Assembly (NCBI GenBank): GCA_965222515.1
Contig: CBDCUE010000012.1
Location: forward strand, 62,001-126,000
DNA: 64,000 bases
Direction of reading: 5' to 3'
Source: CBDCUE01 sp965222515
GTDB lineage: Bacteria > Pseudomonadota > Alphaproteobacteria > Rickettsiales > JABIRX01
Each line of letters opens with the position of its first letter. Position 1 is the stretch's first letter. Made by a program: the position numbers and the translations under genes. Of this stretch, positions 1 to 8,800 are shown in pieces. The notes under the pieces were generated by a model. It made no database searches. It was not told the origin of the DNA and worked only from the letters and a program-made list of their open reading frames with translations.

Positions 1-475
1 TCAAAAATGCTTTTAGAGATAATGGCACCCTATCTCCAAACAAAGAAAGAACTCCTAATGCAAAAGCAATATCAGTGGCAGTTGGTATTGCCCAACCTCT
101 TATCGTTTGTGTTTCTGAAATTACTATTCCATAATTAAAATATATATAAAAAACAGCAGGCACAACTACCCCTCCTAATGCTCCTACAATAGGTAACATT
201 CTCTGTGCTTTTGTAGATAACTGACCTTCTAAAACTTCTCTTTTTACCTCTAAAGATACCAGCAAGAAAAATATAGGCATTAAAGCATCATTAACAAAAT
301 GCTCCATATGAAGTCCAGTACCAATAATAGGTAACTCTAAGAAATGATGGTAAAGGCCACTAAAAGAACTATTTGCAAGAAATACTGCACATATTGTAAC
401 AATTAATAACAAAATTCCTCCAGTAGCTTGAAACTTCATAAATTTATGTAAAGCTTCTTTTATTTTGTATAACAT
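1..475 (-). CDS. nhaA: Na+/H+ antiporter NhaA (3' end outside window)
   Basis: The reading frame starts at the ATG complementary to 473-475 and runs off the left edge, giving 158 N-terminal residues. NhaA exchanges Na+ for H+ across the inner membrane. The visible protein has hydrophobic segments and family motifs: FQATGGILLL near residue 14, LPIIGTGLHMEHFVNDALMPIFF, LEVKREVLEGQL, and AIPTATDIAFALGVLSL, which holds the TD-A part of the ion site. The alignment with NhaA is continuous, so the gene looks intact as far as it can be read. It lies 130 bp downstream of nadC on the same strand, so it may have its own promoter. Confidence 0.93.
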   Translation of the reverse strand, partial: MLYKIKEALHKFMKFQATGGILLLIVTICAVFLANSSFSGLYHHFLELPIIGTGLHMEHFVNDALMPIFFLLVSLEVKREVLEGQLSTKAQRMLPIVGALGGVVVPAVFYIYFNYGIVISETQTIRGWAIPTATDIAFALGVLSLFGDRVPLSLKAFL

Positions 476-605
476 ATTTTTTTAAATTAATTAATAATAA
501 CAAACTATATCAAAACTGTTTATATAGCCTGTTCCACAAGGATAACAATCCTCGATGTTTTTTTTAAGAATTATATATATATATATTCTAAGCTCAAATA
601 TTTTT

Positions 606-1430
606 TTAATTAATTATTAATTTTAGAGAAATATCAGTAGCTTGCACAGAATGAGTCAGCTCTCCAACAGAAATAAAATCTACATCTATTTTACATAATT
701 CTTCTATTTGAGATATTTTAATATTACCAGATACTTCCACTTTGGTTTTTCCTTCAATCAAAATAATAGCCTCTTTTATTTGCCTTAAGTTCATATTATC
801 TAACATAATAATGTCAGGCAATGATTTTAGAGCCTCCTTAATTTGATCAAAATCCTCACATTCTATTTCCTTTATAAGTAGACTTCTTTTGCATAATTCA
901 AGAGCATCAAGCACCCCGCCACTTGCTACAATATGATTATCTTTAATTAATATTTGATCGCTTAAATTATATCTATGATTTTTTCCTCCCCCAACTCTAA
1001 CCGCATATTTGCTGGCATTTCTGTAAAGAGGCAAGGTTTTTCTAGTATCTAAAATCTGAGTATTATAATGTTTTGTTTTTTCTACAAATTTATGTGTTCT
1101 GCTTGATATACCAGATAAATATTGCAAAAAATTTAGAATTACCCTCTCAACCAACAAAATATTTTTAGCACTACCTCTTCCCTGCACAATCACTTGCCCT
1201 TTTTCAATTTTATCACCATCTTTAAAAAAAAATTCAAAAATATTAATGTTTTTTAATAAAAAAGTATATTTTACAAACTCTACTCCACATAAAATAAAAT
1301 CTTCTTTAGCTATAATTTGAAAATCAGCTTTTACTTTTCTTGAAACAGTAAGATTAGAAGTAATATCTCCATTTGGAACATCTTCTTTTAAAGCTAATTT
1401 AACTAATTTATGTATTTCTTTCTTTTTCAT
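606..1430 (-). CDS. nadC: Quinolinate phosphoribosyltransferase (decarboxylating)
   Basis: NadC makes nicotinate mononucleotide from quinolinate and PRPP, a step of de novo NAD synthesis in the cytoplasm. The 274 residues match the family length. Diagnostic motifs are LDTRKT (127-132), RVGGGKNHR (145-153) and IKDNH (162-166), which carry the substrate-binding Arg, His and Lys residues. The C-terminal barrel ends with VEVSGNI and ISVGELTHS. Its ATG overlaps the panB stop by one base (TAATG), so the two are probably translationally coupled. No nadA or nadB is visible in the window. Confidence 0.95.
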   Translation of the reverse strand: MKKKEIHKLVKLALKEDVPNGDITSNLTVSRKVKADFQIIAKEDFILCGVEFVKYTFLLKNINIFEFFFKDGDKIEKGQVIVQGRGSAKNILLVERVILNFLQYLSGISSRTHKFVEKTKHYNTQILDTRKTLPLYRNASKYAVRVGGGKNHRYNLSDQILIKDNHIVASGGVLDALELCKRSLLIKEIECEDFDQIKEALKSLPDIIMLDNMNLRQIKEAIILIEGKTKVEVSGNIKISQIEELCKIDVDFISVGELTHSVQATDISLKLIIN

Positions 1431-2209
1431 TAATATAAATGTTTTTTTTCAGGAAATTTTTCTTTTTTTACTTCTTCACTGTATTTTTTTACAGCTTGCT
1501 TAATATTTTTAGATAAATCAGCATATTTTTTAACAAATTTTGCTGTTTTATCACAAATACCCAATAAATCGTCAGTGACTAACACTTGCCCATCACATTT
1601 TTTTGATGCCCCAATAGCAATAGTAATTATTTCTGGCAATTCTTCAACTATTTGATCTGCAATATTTTCTTTTATAGCCTCTAACACTAAAATTTTTGCT
1701 CCTGCTTTAGCAACAGCTTTTGCATCATTGATAATTTTGTCTTTATCGGTTTGCACTTTATAACCACCATAAATATTCACCGATTGTGGTTGTAAACCAA
1801 TATGGGCTACTACCAATACCCCTCTGTTACTTAAAAAATCAATAGTTTCTGCCATTTCTATCCCTCCTTCTAGCTTCACACTATCTGCACCTGTTGCTTT
1901 TAAAATTTTACAAGCATTTTTAAAAGCCTGCTCTTTACTTTTTTGATAAGATCCAAAAGGCATATCCACAATAACAAAAGACTTTTTAGTGGCTTTTACC
2001 ACTGCTTTAGCATGATTTATTATCATATCAATAGTAACAGGCAAAGTACTATCCATACCATATACTACCATACCAAGAGAATCTCCAACCAGCATAATGT
2101 CAGAATATTCATCAATCAAAACAGCAATATTATGACTATAAGCCGTTGTCATTACTATTTTTTCTTTTTTCTTTTTTTTCTGATATAAATCAAAAATATT
2201 ATTTTTCAT
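1430..2209 (-). CDS. panB: 3-methyl-2-oxobutanoate hydroxymethyltransferase
   Basis: PanB transfers a hydroxymethyl group from methylene-THF to ketoisovalerate to give ketopantoate for pantothenate/CoA synthesis. The 259-residue protein has family signatures MTTAYSHNIAVLID, LVGDSLGMVVYG (Mg2+-binding Asp), DMPFGSYQ, KLEGG, VVAHIGLQPQSVN and VLEAIKE. It overlaps tilS by 11 bp upstream and nadC by 1 bp downstream. In many alphaproteobacteria ftsH follows tilS; here panB-nadC occupies that place. panC is not in the window. Confidence 0.95.
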   Translation of the reverse strand: MKNNIFDLYQKKKKKEKIVMTTAYSHNIAVLIDEYSDIMLVGDSLGMVVYGMDSTLPVTIDMIINHAKAVVKATKKSFVIVDMPFGSYQKSKEQAFKNACKILKATGADSVKLEGGIEMAETIDFLSNRGVLVVAHIGLQPQSVNIYGGYKVQTDKDKIINDAKAVAKAGAKILVLEAIKENIADQIVEELPEIITIAIGASKKCDGQVLVTDDLLGICDKTAKFVKKYADLSKNIKQAVKKYSEEVKKEKFPEKKHLY

Positions 2210-3194
2210 TTTTTCTTGATAAAAATTCTTTAATAAAAATAATCCTATTTTGTTTTATTGCAATAATAGAATGAGAAAAACTAACTCTTTTATTAATTTT
2301 GTTATTAATAATGTTTTGATATAAAACCCATAATTTTTCAAATCTAGGTTTATAATGATTATCATTAATTTTATTAAAAATATAAACAAGCAATCTTAAG
2401 GCTATTTCACTATGAAGTTTTTTAAATTCATCTAACGATAAAAACAACTCTTTTTTTTCATTTTCTTTAACTAATTTTTGGTATTTTTCTGCTACATATT
2501 GAGTAAAAAAATCTTTTGCTCTAGAAAAATGGGACATTGATACCGAAATTCTTTTTTCAGTCAAATCATCATCTATTATTTCTTTTAATAATTTTCTAAT
2601 TTTATTTCTTAAAAATTTTTGATCATCATTAGTTTCATCAACAAAATATATTATTTTGTTTTTTTCAATAAAATCATTCAAAACAGATTTTTTAATATTT
2701 AAAAATGGCCTAATTAAAGTAATATTATTATCTAATTTTTTTACTGCCGAAATATTAGCCAAGCCATCAATACCACTTCCTCTTGATAATCTAATAAAAA
2801 AATTCTCAATTTGATCATCAAAATGATGAGCCGTTAAAATTACATTTATATTATTTTCTACTGCATAATCTAATAAAATTTGATATCTTCCTTCTCTTGC
2901 TTTGGCCTCTATATTAGTTTCAATTTCCTTTCCTTCCTGCCAAGAAAGCACTTTGTGATTAACATCATATTCTTTCATTATTTTGTGCAATTCTTTCGCC
3001 TCACTGGCAGAATTATCTCTTAAATTATGGTTTATGGTTAAAGAAAAAAGATCGCTATTGTGATTCTGACAAAATTCTTTGGCAACAAATAATAATGCCA
3101 TACTGTCAGCCCCACCTGACAAGGCTATTAATATTTTTTTTTCTGACAAGAAATGATTATATTTTTCTAACTGGGCTAGTAATATCTCTGACAT
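2199..3194 (-). CDS. tilS: tRNA(Ile)-lysidine synthase
   Basis: TilS attaches lysine to C34 of the CAU-anticodon tRNA-Ile so that it decodes AUA, an essential job in a genome this rich in AUA codons. The PP-loop ATPase motif is ALSGGADSMALL near residues 24-35. It is followed by LTINHNLRDNSASEA, TAHHFDDQIENFFIRLSRGSG and FVDETNDDQKFLRNKIR, all typical of TilS. At 331 residues it is close to the short rickettsial forms. It lies 23 bp after cpoB, continuing the conserved pal-cpoB-tilS order. Confidence 0.95.
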   Translation of the reverse strand: MSEILLAQLEKYNHFLSEKKILIALSGGADSMALLFVAKEFCQNHNSDLFSLTINHNLRDNSASEAKELHKIMKEYDVNHKVLSWQEGKEIETNIEAKAREGRYQILLDYAVENNINVILTAHHFDDQIENFFIRLSRGSGIDGLANISAVKKLDNNITLIRPFLNIKKSVLNDFIEKNKIIYFVDETNDDQKFLRNKIRKLLKEIIDDDLTEKRISVSMSHFSRAKDFFTQYVAEKYQKLVKENEKKELFLSLDEFKKLHSEIALRLLVYIFNKINDNHYKPRFEKLWVLYQNIINNKINKRVSFSHSIIAIKQNRIIFIKEFLSRKNEK

Positions 3195-3217
3195 ATTAAT
3201 ATTCTAACTTGATAAAA

Positions 3218-3904
3218 TTATTTAGCTCTACAACCAAAAGAAGCTAGTTTTTTTAATGATTTATTTCTTAAAGAAGCACTGGTACCTTTACCTTTTGTCA
3301 CTAAAATTTGCAATCCACCACAAGCCTCCTGTCTCTTTCCTAAATTATTTAAAGATAAAGATAATTTATATAAAGCTTCATTTCTTTTGGGGCCTATTGG
3401 ATGGTCTTTATAAGAAATTAAATATTTTTTTGCTGCCAATTTATAGTTTTTTTCAACATAAGCAATGTCTCCTAGCCAAAAATAAACCTCCCCTACTTTT
3501 TTATCTTTAGGATATTTTATTAAAAACAATTCAAAAGATTTTTTTGCTATATCATAATGCCCCTTTTTCAGCATATTAAAACCATAAAAAAACTCATTAG
3601 CATTTAAGCCAGAATCATCACCTTCTTTTACTTCTTTTCCTTCTACTTTATGGCTTACCTCTAAAATAACCTTATCCAAAACTTTTAATTTCTCAGATAA
3701 AGAGTTTATTTGAGCATATAATTCACTAAACTTAGCTTCCAATTTGAGAATTTTATACTCTAATTCTTCTGGCGATAAAGCTGCTTGATTATTATCACTT
3801 ATGGAAATACTTCTCTCATCATTTTTTTTAGCTTGCGACAAAGAGACATTTAAAACTAATATTAATAATAAACAAAATGAGCTAATTATTATTTTTTTAT
3901 TCAT
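3218..3904 (-). CDS. cpoB: Tol-Pal system TPR protein (CpoB/YbgF)
   Basis: This is a periplasmic partner of the Tol-Pal system that coordinates outer-membrane constriction and peptidoglycan synthesis in other Gram-negatives. The N-terminus has a signal peptide (two Lys, then a run rich in Leu/Ile to about residue 25). A short coiled coil follows around residues 43-85. Tetratricopeptide repeats start near residue 105 with NEFFYGFNMLKKGHYDIA and KSFELFLIKYPKDKKVGEVYFWLG. The length of 228 is normal. The gene lies 30 bp after pal. Confidence 0.9.
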   Translation of the reverse strand: MNKKIIISSFCLLLILVLNVSLSQAKKNDERSISISDNNQAALSPEELEYKILKLEAKFSELYAQINSLSEKLKVLDKVILEVSHKVEGKEVKEGDDSGLNANEFFYGFNMLKKGHYDIAKKSFELFLIKYPKDKKVGEVYFWLGDIAYVEKNYKLAAKKYLISYKDHPIGPKRNEALYKLSLSLNNLGKRQEACGGLQILVTKGKGTSASLRNKSLKKLASFGCRAK

Positions 3905-3934
3905 ATATGAAATAAATTTAATTATCTAATGAAG

Positions 3935-4405
3935 CTATCTAATAAAAATTTCAGCCCTACGATTTAACTTATAAAATCTTTCACTAGCACCAACTGCAAC
4001 GGGTTTTTCTTCTCCATAACTTATAGCTTTAATGTTTGTTATATTATATGATTCAAGAAAACTTTTTACTTGGTAAGCTCTTTTTTGCCCTAAAGCAAGA
4101 TTATATTCTTTGCTTCCTCGTTCATCACAATGACCTGAAACAACAACTTTTTTATATTCAGTGCTTTGTAACAGCTGAGCTAATTCAATAAGATATGCTT
4201 TGCTATAACTAGTTAATGAACTACTATCAAATGAAAAGTATATTTTTCTTTCTTTTGACAATTCTTCATATTTATAATTCTTTTTATTAGTCACCTCCAA
4301 ATCAACATTTTGTGGCACCAATAAAGCATCATCTGCTATATCATCTGTTCCTGCAACACAACTTGACAAGAAGATTACAAGTAAAAAAGTTATTAGAATT
4401 TTCAT
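3935..4405 (-). CDS. pal: Peptidoglycan-associated lipoprotein Pal
   Basis: Pal is an outer-membrane lipoprotein that binds peptidoglycan through an OmpA-like domain and links to TolB. The signal sequence ends in a lipobox (FLSSC, Cys at about residue 16). The OmpA domain covers about residues 54-156, with YFSFDSSSLT, VVSGHCDERGSKEYNLALG and the terminal RRAEIFIR. The length of 156 is typical. No tolQRAB is seen upstream; ubiD faces away from it across a 92-bp gap that must hold both promoters. Confidence 0.95.
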   Translation of the reverse strand: MKILITFLLVIFLSSCVAGTDDIADDALLVPQNVDLEVTNKKNYKYEELSKERKIYFSFDSSSLTSYSKAYLIELAQLLQSTEYKKVVVSGHCDERGSKEYNLALGQKRAYQVKSFLESYNITNIKAISYGEEKPVAVGASERFYKLNRRAEIFIR

Positions 4406-4497
4406 ATTTATTTTTTATAAGTTTAAGATTATTAATGTTTATAATAAAAATATATAGTTTACAATTATTATTTTTATAAACACAAAAAAAGAAGTTA

Positions 4498-5970
4498 ATG
4501 GCTTATAATAGTTTAAGAGATTTTTTACAAGATTTAGAAAAGAAAAATTTATTAAAAACCATTTCTCAAGAAATTTCTACTAATTTAGAAATAACAGAAA
4601 TTCATAAAAGATTTTTAGAAAAGTCTGGTCCTGCTCTATTATTTAACAATATTTCGCACCACAACAAACCATCAGACATCCCTGTATTAGCTAATTTGTT
4701 TGGCACAAAAGAAAGAATCGCCTTAGGTCTTGGAGTTCACTCAAATAATTTAGCAGAAATTGGCAAAACCTTAGCCTTTTTAAGACAACCAAACCCACCT
4801 AGCAATTTTAAAGAAGCAATAAAAATGTTACCTTTAATAAAAACTTTGCTAAAAATGAAACCAAAAATTGTTAATAAAACAATAGCTCAAGAAGTTATCT
4901 ATAAAGAAGATGCAGTTGATCTAAACAAACTACCAATACAAACTTGCTGGCCAAACGAACCTGCCCCTCTTATTACTTGGGGATTGGTTGTAACTCAAGG
5001 ACCAAATCCTAAAACAGATCTTGAAGATGATTTCAATTTAGGAATTTATAGAATGCAACAAGTAAGTAAAAACAAGCTAATAATGAGATGGCTAAAACAT
5101 AGAGGTGGAGCAGAGCATCATAGAAAATCACAAAAAAACAAAAAGTTTCCAGTAGCAGTAGTTATTGGAGCAGACCCTGCTACCATATTAGCGGCAGTGG
5201 CCCCTATTCCTGAAACTTTATCAGAATATAAATTTGCAGGTCTTTTAAGAGATAAATCTCTTGAGCTAGTAAAATGTAAAACTATTCCTTTAAAAGTTCC
5301 TGCTAATGCTGAAATAATATTAGAAGGATATGTTAGCTTTGATGAATATTTAGAGGAAGGTCCTTATGGCGATCATACAGGATATTATAATGAAAAAGAA
5401 AAATTCCCCGTTTTCAATGTTACTGCAATTACTCACCGAAAAAATCCTATTTACTTAACCACTTACACAGGAAGACCTCCAGATGAACCTAGTATTTTAG
5501 GAGAGGCTTTTAATGAAATTTTCAATCCTTTATTAAAACAACAATTTCCTGAAATTGTAGATTTTTGGCTACCACCTGAAGGATGCTCTTATAGAATTGC
5601 TGTTGTTTCTATTAAAAAATCTTATGCAGGACATAGTAAAAGAATTATGTTTGGTATTTGGAGTTTTTTAAAACAATTTTTATACACCAAGTTTATTATT
5701 GTAGTAGATGATGATATTAATGTTAGAGATTGGAAAGATGTAATGTGGGCAATCTCTACTAGAATGGATTTTGCAAGAGATACAGTAACTATAGAGCACA
5801 CTCCAATAGATTACTTAGATTTTGCTTCTCCAGAATCAGGATTAGGCTCAAAAATGGGTTTTGATGCAACCAACAAAATTTATACTGAAACAAAAAGAGA
5901 ATGGGGCAGAAAACTAGAAATGAACAAGCAAACTATTGACAGAATAGATAAGATTTTTGGTAAGCTGTAA
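4498..5970 (+). CDS. ubiD: UbiD-family 3-polyprenyl-4-hydroxybenzoate decarboxylase
   Basis: UbiD uses prenylated FMN to decarboxylate polyprenyl-hydroxybenzoate during ubiquinone synthesis. The 490 residues match the full family length. Signatures include LPIQTCWPNEPAPLITWG, NLGIYRMQ (prFMN/metal-binding region), HRGGAEHHRKS, EEGPYGDHTGYY (Glu residues of the active site) and TYTGRPPDEPS. The gene is monocistronic, divergent from pal and convergent with the ATP-grasp gene. The prFMN synthase gene ubiX is not in the window. Confidence 0.93.
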   Translation: MAYNSLRDFLQDLEKKNLLKTISQEISTNLEITEIHKRFLEKSGPALLFNNISHHNKPSDIPVLANLFGTKERIALGLGVHSNNLAEIGKTLAFLRQPNPPSNFKEAIKMLPLIKTLLKMKPKIVNKTIAQEVIYKEDAVDLNKLPIQTCWPNEPAPLITWGLVVTQGPNPKTDLEDDFNLGIYRMQQVSKNKLIMRWLKHRGGAEHHRKSQKNKKFPVAVVIGADPATILAAVAPIPETLSEYKFAGLLRDKSLELVKCKTIPLKVPANAEIILEGYVSFDEYLEEGPYGDHTGYYNEKEKFPVFNVTAITHRKNPIYLTTYTGRPPDEPSILGEAFNEIFNPLLKQQFPEIVDFWLPPEGCSYRIAVVSIKKSYAGHSKRIMFGIWSFLKQFLYTKFIIVVDDDINVRDWKDVMWAISTRMDFARDTVTIEHTPIDYLDFASPESGLGSKMGFDATNKIYTETKREWGRKLEMNKQTIDRIDKIFGKL

Positions 5971-5996
5971 AAATACTCTCTAAAATACAAGCAAAT

Positions 5997-7205
5997 CTAT
6001 ATCATAACACCAGAATCTTTTAGAGATAATACCTTAGGGTTAAGTATAAGATAATTAGGTGATCTTTCTCTCTTATTAGCTTGAAATAATTTCTCTAAAT
6101 GATTAATATACAAGCTAACAGTGTTTGCTTCAGGATTTTTCTCTTGAGCTTGTTTGATTTCCATATAAGGCTCTATCATTTCTATTTCCATTATTGAAAA
6201 TAGAATATTATTATCTGCATCCTTGCCATTTCTTACAATATCAATCCTCTGGTAACAAGGGTGTTTTATATTACTTTCAGTTAATTTTTGGTTGGTGCAT
6301 GTATGAATTTTTTGTGCAGCCTGCAAAGCTTGTAAAAATATATCTTTGCTTATTCTAACATCAAAAAGAGATTTATTATTATGATTATTTATATCATTAA
6401 TAGAATCCGTTAATTTTTTAGAATTCTTCAAATCCTTATCTCCAGTATGAAAATGAAAGCTTTTTCCTCCAAAAGAAGCTTGAACTCTATAATCGTTTAT
6501 AGTTCCAACTTTTAAATAAGAATGACTAAAAGTATCTCCAAAAAATACAAAACTAAATTCTCCTTGTGAGATTTCTGGAATAAATTTCTGTATAATTACA
6601 CCTTGATTTTCTTTTTTTACTTTTTTAAAATGATTGCTAAAATCTGCTGATATTTCTGATACTTTAATTTTTCTAGTAGCTGTTGCATTACCATCTATAA
6701 TCCCTTTTAAGACAATGCTATCTTCATCTTTCAAAGATTCTTCTTTTTTCATTGACTCTATTACATCTTTCAAAGTTTTTTGTGAATTACTTTGTATAAA
6801 TTTTGTATCATTTAAAAATTTAGTTCCTTGAAAGTCAGATAAATAGTTTTTATCTATATTGAATTTCATCAAATCCACTGGGTTAGCAACAATTACTCCT
6901 GAGGTTTCTAACTTGCTTAAAAAATCTTGAAATTCAGGAATATTACTAAAGTAATCCCAAACTGGTCCCATAACAACTAACTCATCATTTTCTTTTCTCC
7001 AATTAAGTTCTGTATTTCTCCAGTTTACAACCTCTACTTCATAATTTAACTGAACTAGCTCTGGTATAAGAAGAGACATCCAAGGTTGCTGTATCTTTCC
7101 AATACGATCCATATCTTGATAATTAATCTCTTTTCCTTCATATGGACCATTTCCCATAGATTCTTTAGAGGATATTATTATGATTTTTTTTGGTTTGTCT
7201 GACAT
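5997..7205 (-). CDS. ATP-grasp domain protein, DcsG/glutathione-synthetase-like
   Basis: The 402-residue protein has no signal peptide. The central and C-terminal parts look like an ATP-grasp ligase: VVNWRNTELNWRKENDELVVMGPVWDY region early, a nucleotide-binding stretch with GVIIQKFIPEISQGE, then SFVFFGDTFSHSYLKV and YRVQASFGG, a pattern found in DcsG and RimK/glutathione-synthetase-like enzymes. The end carries MEIEMIEPYM, equivalent to the metal-binding E-x-N/E segment. The substrate cannot be told from sequence. It is monocistronic, with no peptide or siderophore gene beside it. A ligase family is fairly sure; the specific reaction is unknown. Confidence 0.65.
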   Translation of the reverse strand: MSDKPKKIIIISSKESMGNGPYEGKEINYQDMDRIGKIQQPWMSLLIPELVQLNYEVEVVNWRNTELNWRKENDELVVMGPVWDYFSNIPEFQDFLSKLETSGVIVANPVDLMKFNIDKNYLSDFQGTKFLNDTKFIQSNSQKTLKDVIESMKKEESLKDEDSIVLKGIIDGNATATRKIKVSEISADFSNHFKKVKKENQGVIIQKFIPEISQGEFSFVFFGDTFSHSYLKVGTINDYRVQASFGGKSFHFHTGDKDLKNSKKLTDSINDINNHNNKSLFDVRISKDIFLQALQAAQKIHTCTNQKLTESNIKHPCYQRIDIVRNGKDADNNILFSIMEIEMIEPYMEIKQAQEKNPEANTVSLYINHLEKLFQANKRERSPNYLILNPKVLSLKDSGVMI

Positions 7206-7221
7206 ATATTTTTACCTTTAT

Positions 7222-7250
7222 TATATTAGTTTTATAATTGATCTATAGTC
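7222..7250. repeat. Degenerate terminal repeat of the TA-MITE family
   Basis: The stretch TATTAGTTTTATAATTGATC and the following TATAGTC match the 30-bp MITE terminus with a few substitutions. No partner terminus is seen nearby, so it is an eroded end. It sits just upstream of the ATP-grasp gene. Confidence 0.5.
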
Positions 7251-7290
7251 AATAAAAACCCTTAGTAAAAATAAATTTTAGAGCATAACA

Positions 7291-7534
7291 TTACTGATTG
7301 TCAATAGTTTTATCTAAAAAAATTCCAATCAAGGTTATTGATCAATATGAATACAATAGCAACAGCTATGGGATTTAATCTAAGAAAGTTACTAAACTGC
7401 ATAGATAGTTATCTTTTTGCCATAATCTCAGGAGCAGTTTTTACAATAAAATATCTTTTTTTAAGAAAAAAACACTTTTTTTTGCTTGGTAATGTGCTAT
7501 TCTAGTAAAAAAGCTGTTCTTTAGGGAGGACTAT
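7291..7534 (+). pseudogene. 3' remnant of an IS5-type element (transposase C-terminus and right terminus)
   Basis: Frame 7347-7505 encodes MNTIATAMGFNLRKLL followed by a hydrophobic tail, the kind of C-terminus seen in IS5-family transposases (the left boundary at 7291 is approximate). After the stop, bases up to 7534 match the right end of the IS5 remnant at 27643-28154: a CATTCTAGTAAAA-like block, then the terminal repeat in diverged form (TTTAGGGAGGACTAT). The terminus touches the left terminus of the next IS remnant directly at 7534/7535. Confidence 0.6.
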
Positions 7535-7570
7535 TTAGTCGCACCTAAATAATTACATTTTTAGTTAACT

Positions 7571-8585
7571 TAACCCCAGTTATGCTTTTTTTAACTTATA
7601 ACCCCTTGATTTTTGAATGTTAAAGTTAATTTTAGGTTTATTCTGTTTAAAATCATATGCAATTAACCCAGAAATAATATTCATAAAGAAATTGACGGGA
7701 GTTTTGTATTTATGAGAAATAATGCTAAAAAACCCTTTTATGGAACCTATAACAGTTTCTACAATACCTCTTTTGGATAATAAAAATCTATTTTTATTGC
7801 TTATTTCTTGTTTTTTCATATTTTTTCTTGTTTTTGTAAATAATTCTAATCCCTGAGATAATAAATTATTTTTAATTTTTTTGCTTATATATCCTTTATC
7901 TTCAAACAATTTTCCTTTTAGTGTTTTAGCTAAAGCAAGCACTGTATCTAGATCTGAACCATTACCCTTTGTAATAGACATATTAACTACTTCTGCTTTA
8001 TGATTTATAAGCAAGTGTAACTTGAAACCAAAAAACCAGCCCATAGTTGACTTTCCTCTTGATGCTAGTCCTTTAAATGTTTTATGCCTTCTTATCCTTT
8101 GATTTTTACATACTGGAATGTATGTTGAATCAATATAATAGCACCCTGTTTTTTCATTTTTATTAATTATTTCTAATAAAAAAGAACTAAGTGGCATAAA
8201 TGCTATCTTTTGAATATGTGTAAACCTTGCATAACAAGGCATATTAGGAAAATACTTTTGTAAATTAGGCTTTGCAAACTCAATATAATAATTTTTAAAA
8301 CAATCATAACTACTATTATTATACAATATTAATATACACATTATATCACTAGATTTAAGCCTGTCCTTCCCTTCTTTCCTTAATTTACTACTCTTTTCTG
8401 ATATTAATTTTTGATTGAAGTACTTAAAAAATAATTTACAAAAATTATCTATTTGACAATATAGTTTTATTAGTTCAATATCACTTACTAGCATAGCTTT
8501 TTTTATTTAGGTTAAAAAAAATATTAAAATGTCTATGCTAACTTTTTGCAAGGCTTTTTATTAAAAAAAAGCATAACTGGGGTTA
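7571..8585 (-). mobile_element. IS982-family insertion sequence, apparently complete
   Basis: A 1015-bp element bounded by perfect 22-bp inverted repeats: TAACCCCAGTTATGCTTTTT at 7571-7590, continuing to 7592, and its complement at 8564-8585. It contains one transposase gene whose stop codon lies inside the left repeat. Size, single gene and terminal ACCCC fit the IS982 family. I found no convincing target duplication at the two ends, which may have been lost. Confidence 0.85.
7580..8494 (-). CDS. IS982-family transposase
   Basis: The 304-residue DDE transposase of the element has an N-terminal helical region and a catalytic core. YYIDSTYIPVCKNQR supplies the first Asp, GWFFGFKLHLLIN and KGNGSDLDTV the second Asp region, and FEDKGYISKK follows. 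The Glu lies in the RGIVETVIGSIK stretch, and SGLIAYDF ends the core. The frame is uninterrupted, so the element may be active. The start codon lies about 70 bp inside the right repeat. Confidence 0.88.
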   Translation of the reverse strand: MLVSDIELIKLYCQIDNFCKLFFKYFNQKLISEKSSKLRKEGKDRLKSSDIMCILILYNNSSYDCFKNYYIEFAKPNLQKYFPNMPCYARFTHIQKIAFMPLSSFLLEIINKNEKTGCYYIDSTYIPVCKNQRIRRHKTFKGLASRGKSTMGWFFGFKLHLLINHKAEVVNMSITKGNGSDLDTVLALAKTLKGKLFEDKGYISKKIKNNLLSQGLELFTKTRKNMKKQEISNKNRFLLSKRGIVETVIGSIKGFFSIISHKYKTPVNFFMNIISGLIAYDFKQNKPKINFNIQKSRGYKLKKA

Positions 8586-8673
8586 CTAATTTATGTTTCA
8601 TATTTATGATATTTACTAATTCATTTCTGAACATATCCATATCACTTCCTGTTTGGTGAGTTTTGTGTAACAT
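8586..8673 (-). pseudogene. 5' fragment of IS5-type transposase
   Basis: From ATG at 8673 the minus strand reads MLHKTHQTGSDMDMFRNELV and about nine more codons before the IS982 boundary. The first 30 residues match the fragment starting at 27754 with only four differences. The insertion therefore cut the transposase after about codon 29. Confidence 0.75.
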
Positions 8674-8800
8674 TTTTTCAAGCTTTTAAGAGTTATTGGT
8701 AATAAGCTTGTGTTTTTACTATGCAAATTATACAAAAAAAACCTTATACTGCAAGGCTTTTTATAGTTTTTTAGGGACGACTAATTAATTTAATTCTTAA

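Larger units (their letters stand above)
7535..8784 (-). mobile_element. Second IS5-type remnant, split by IS982
   Basis: The left end is a diverged terminus (TTAGTCGCACCTAAA, 7535-7549). The right end at 8765-8784 is AGTTTTTTAGGGACGACTAA, identical to the right terminal repeat of the copy at 27643-28154. Between them lies only the start of a transposase gene (8586-8673, minus strand) and its leader, interrupted by the IS982-type element at 7571-8585. Most of the IS5 transposase gene is missing, so the element is dead. Confidence 0.65.

Noticed and set aside
565..590. AT-rich palindrome (AGAAT...ATTCT) between nadC and nhaA
   Set aside because: It has no T-run on the minus strand, and runs of TA give such palindromes by chance in this base composition.
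7562..8595. Target-site duplication of the IS982 element
   Set aside because: Bases beside the two ends do not match beyond two or three positions, so no duplication is claimed.
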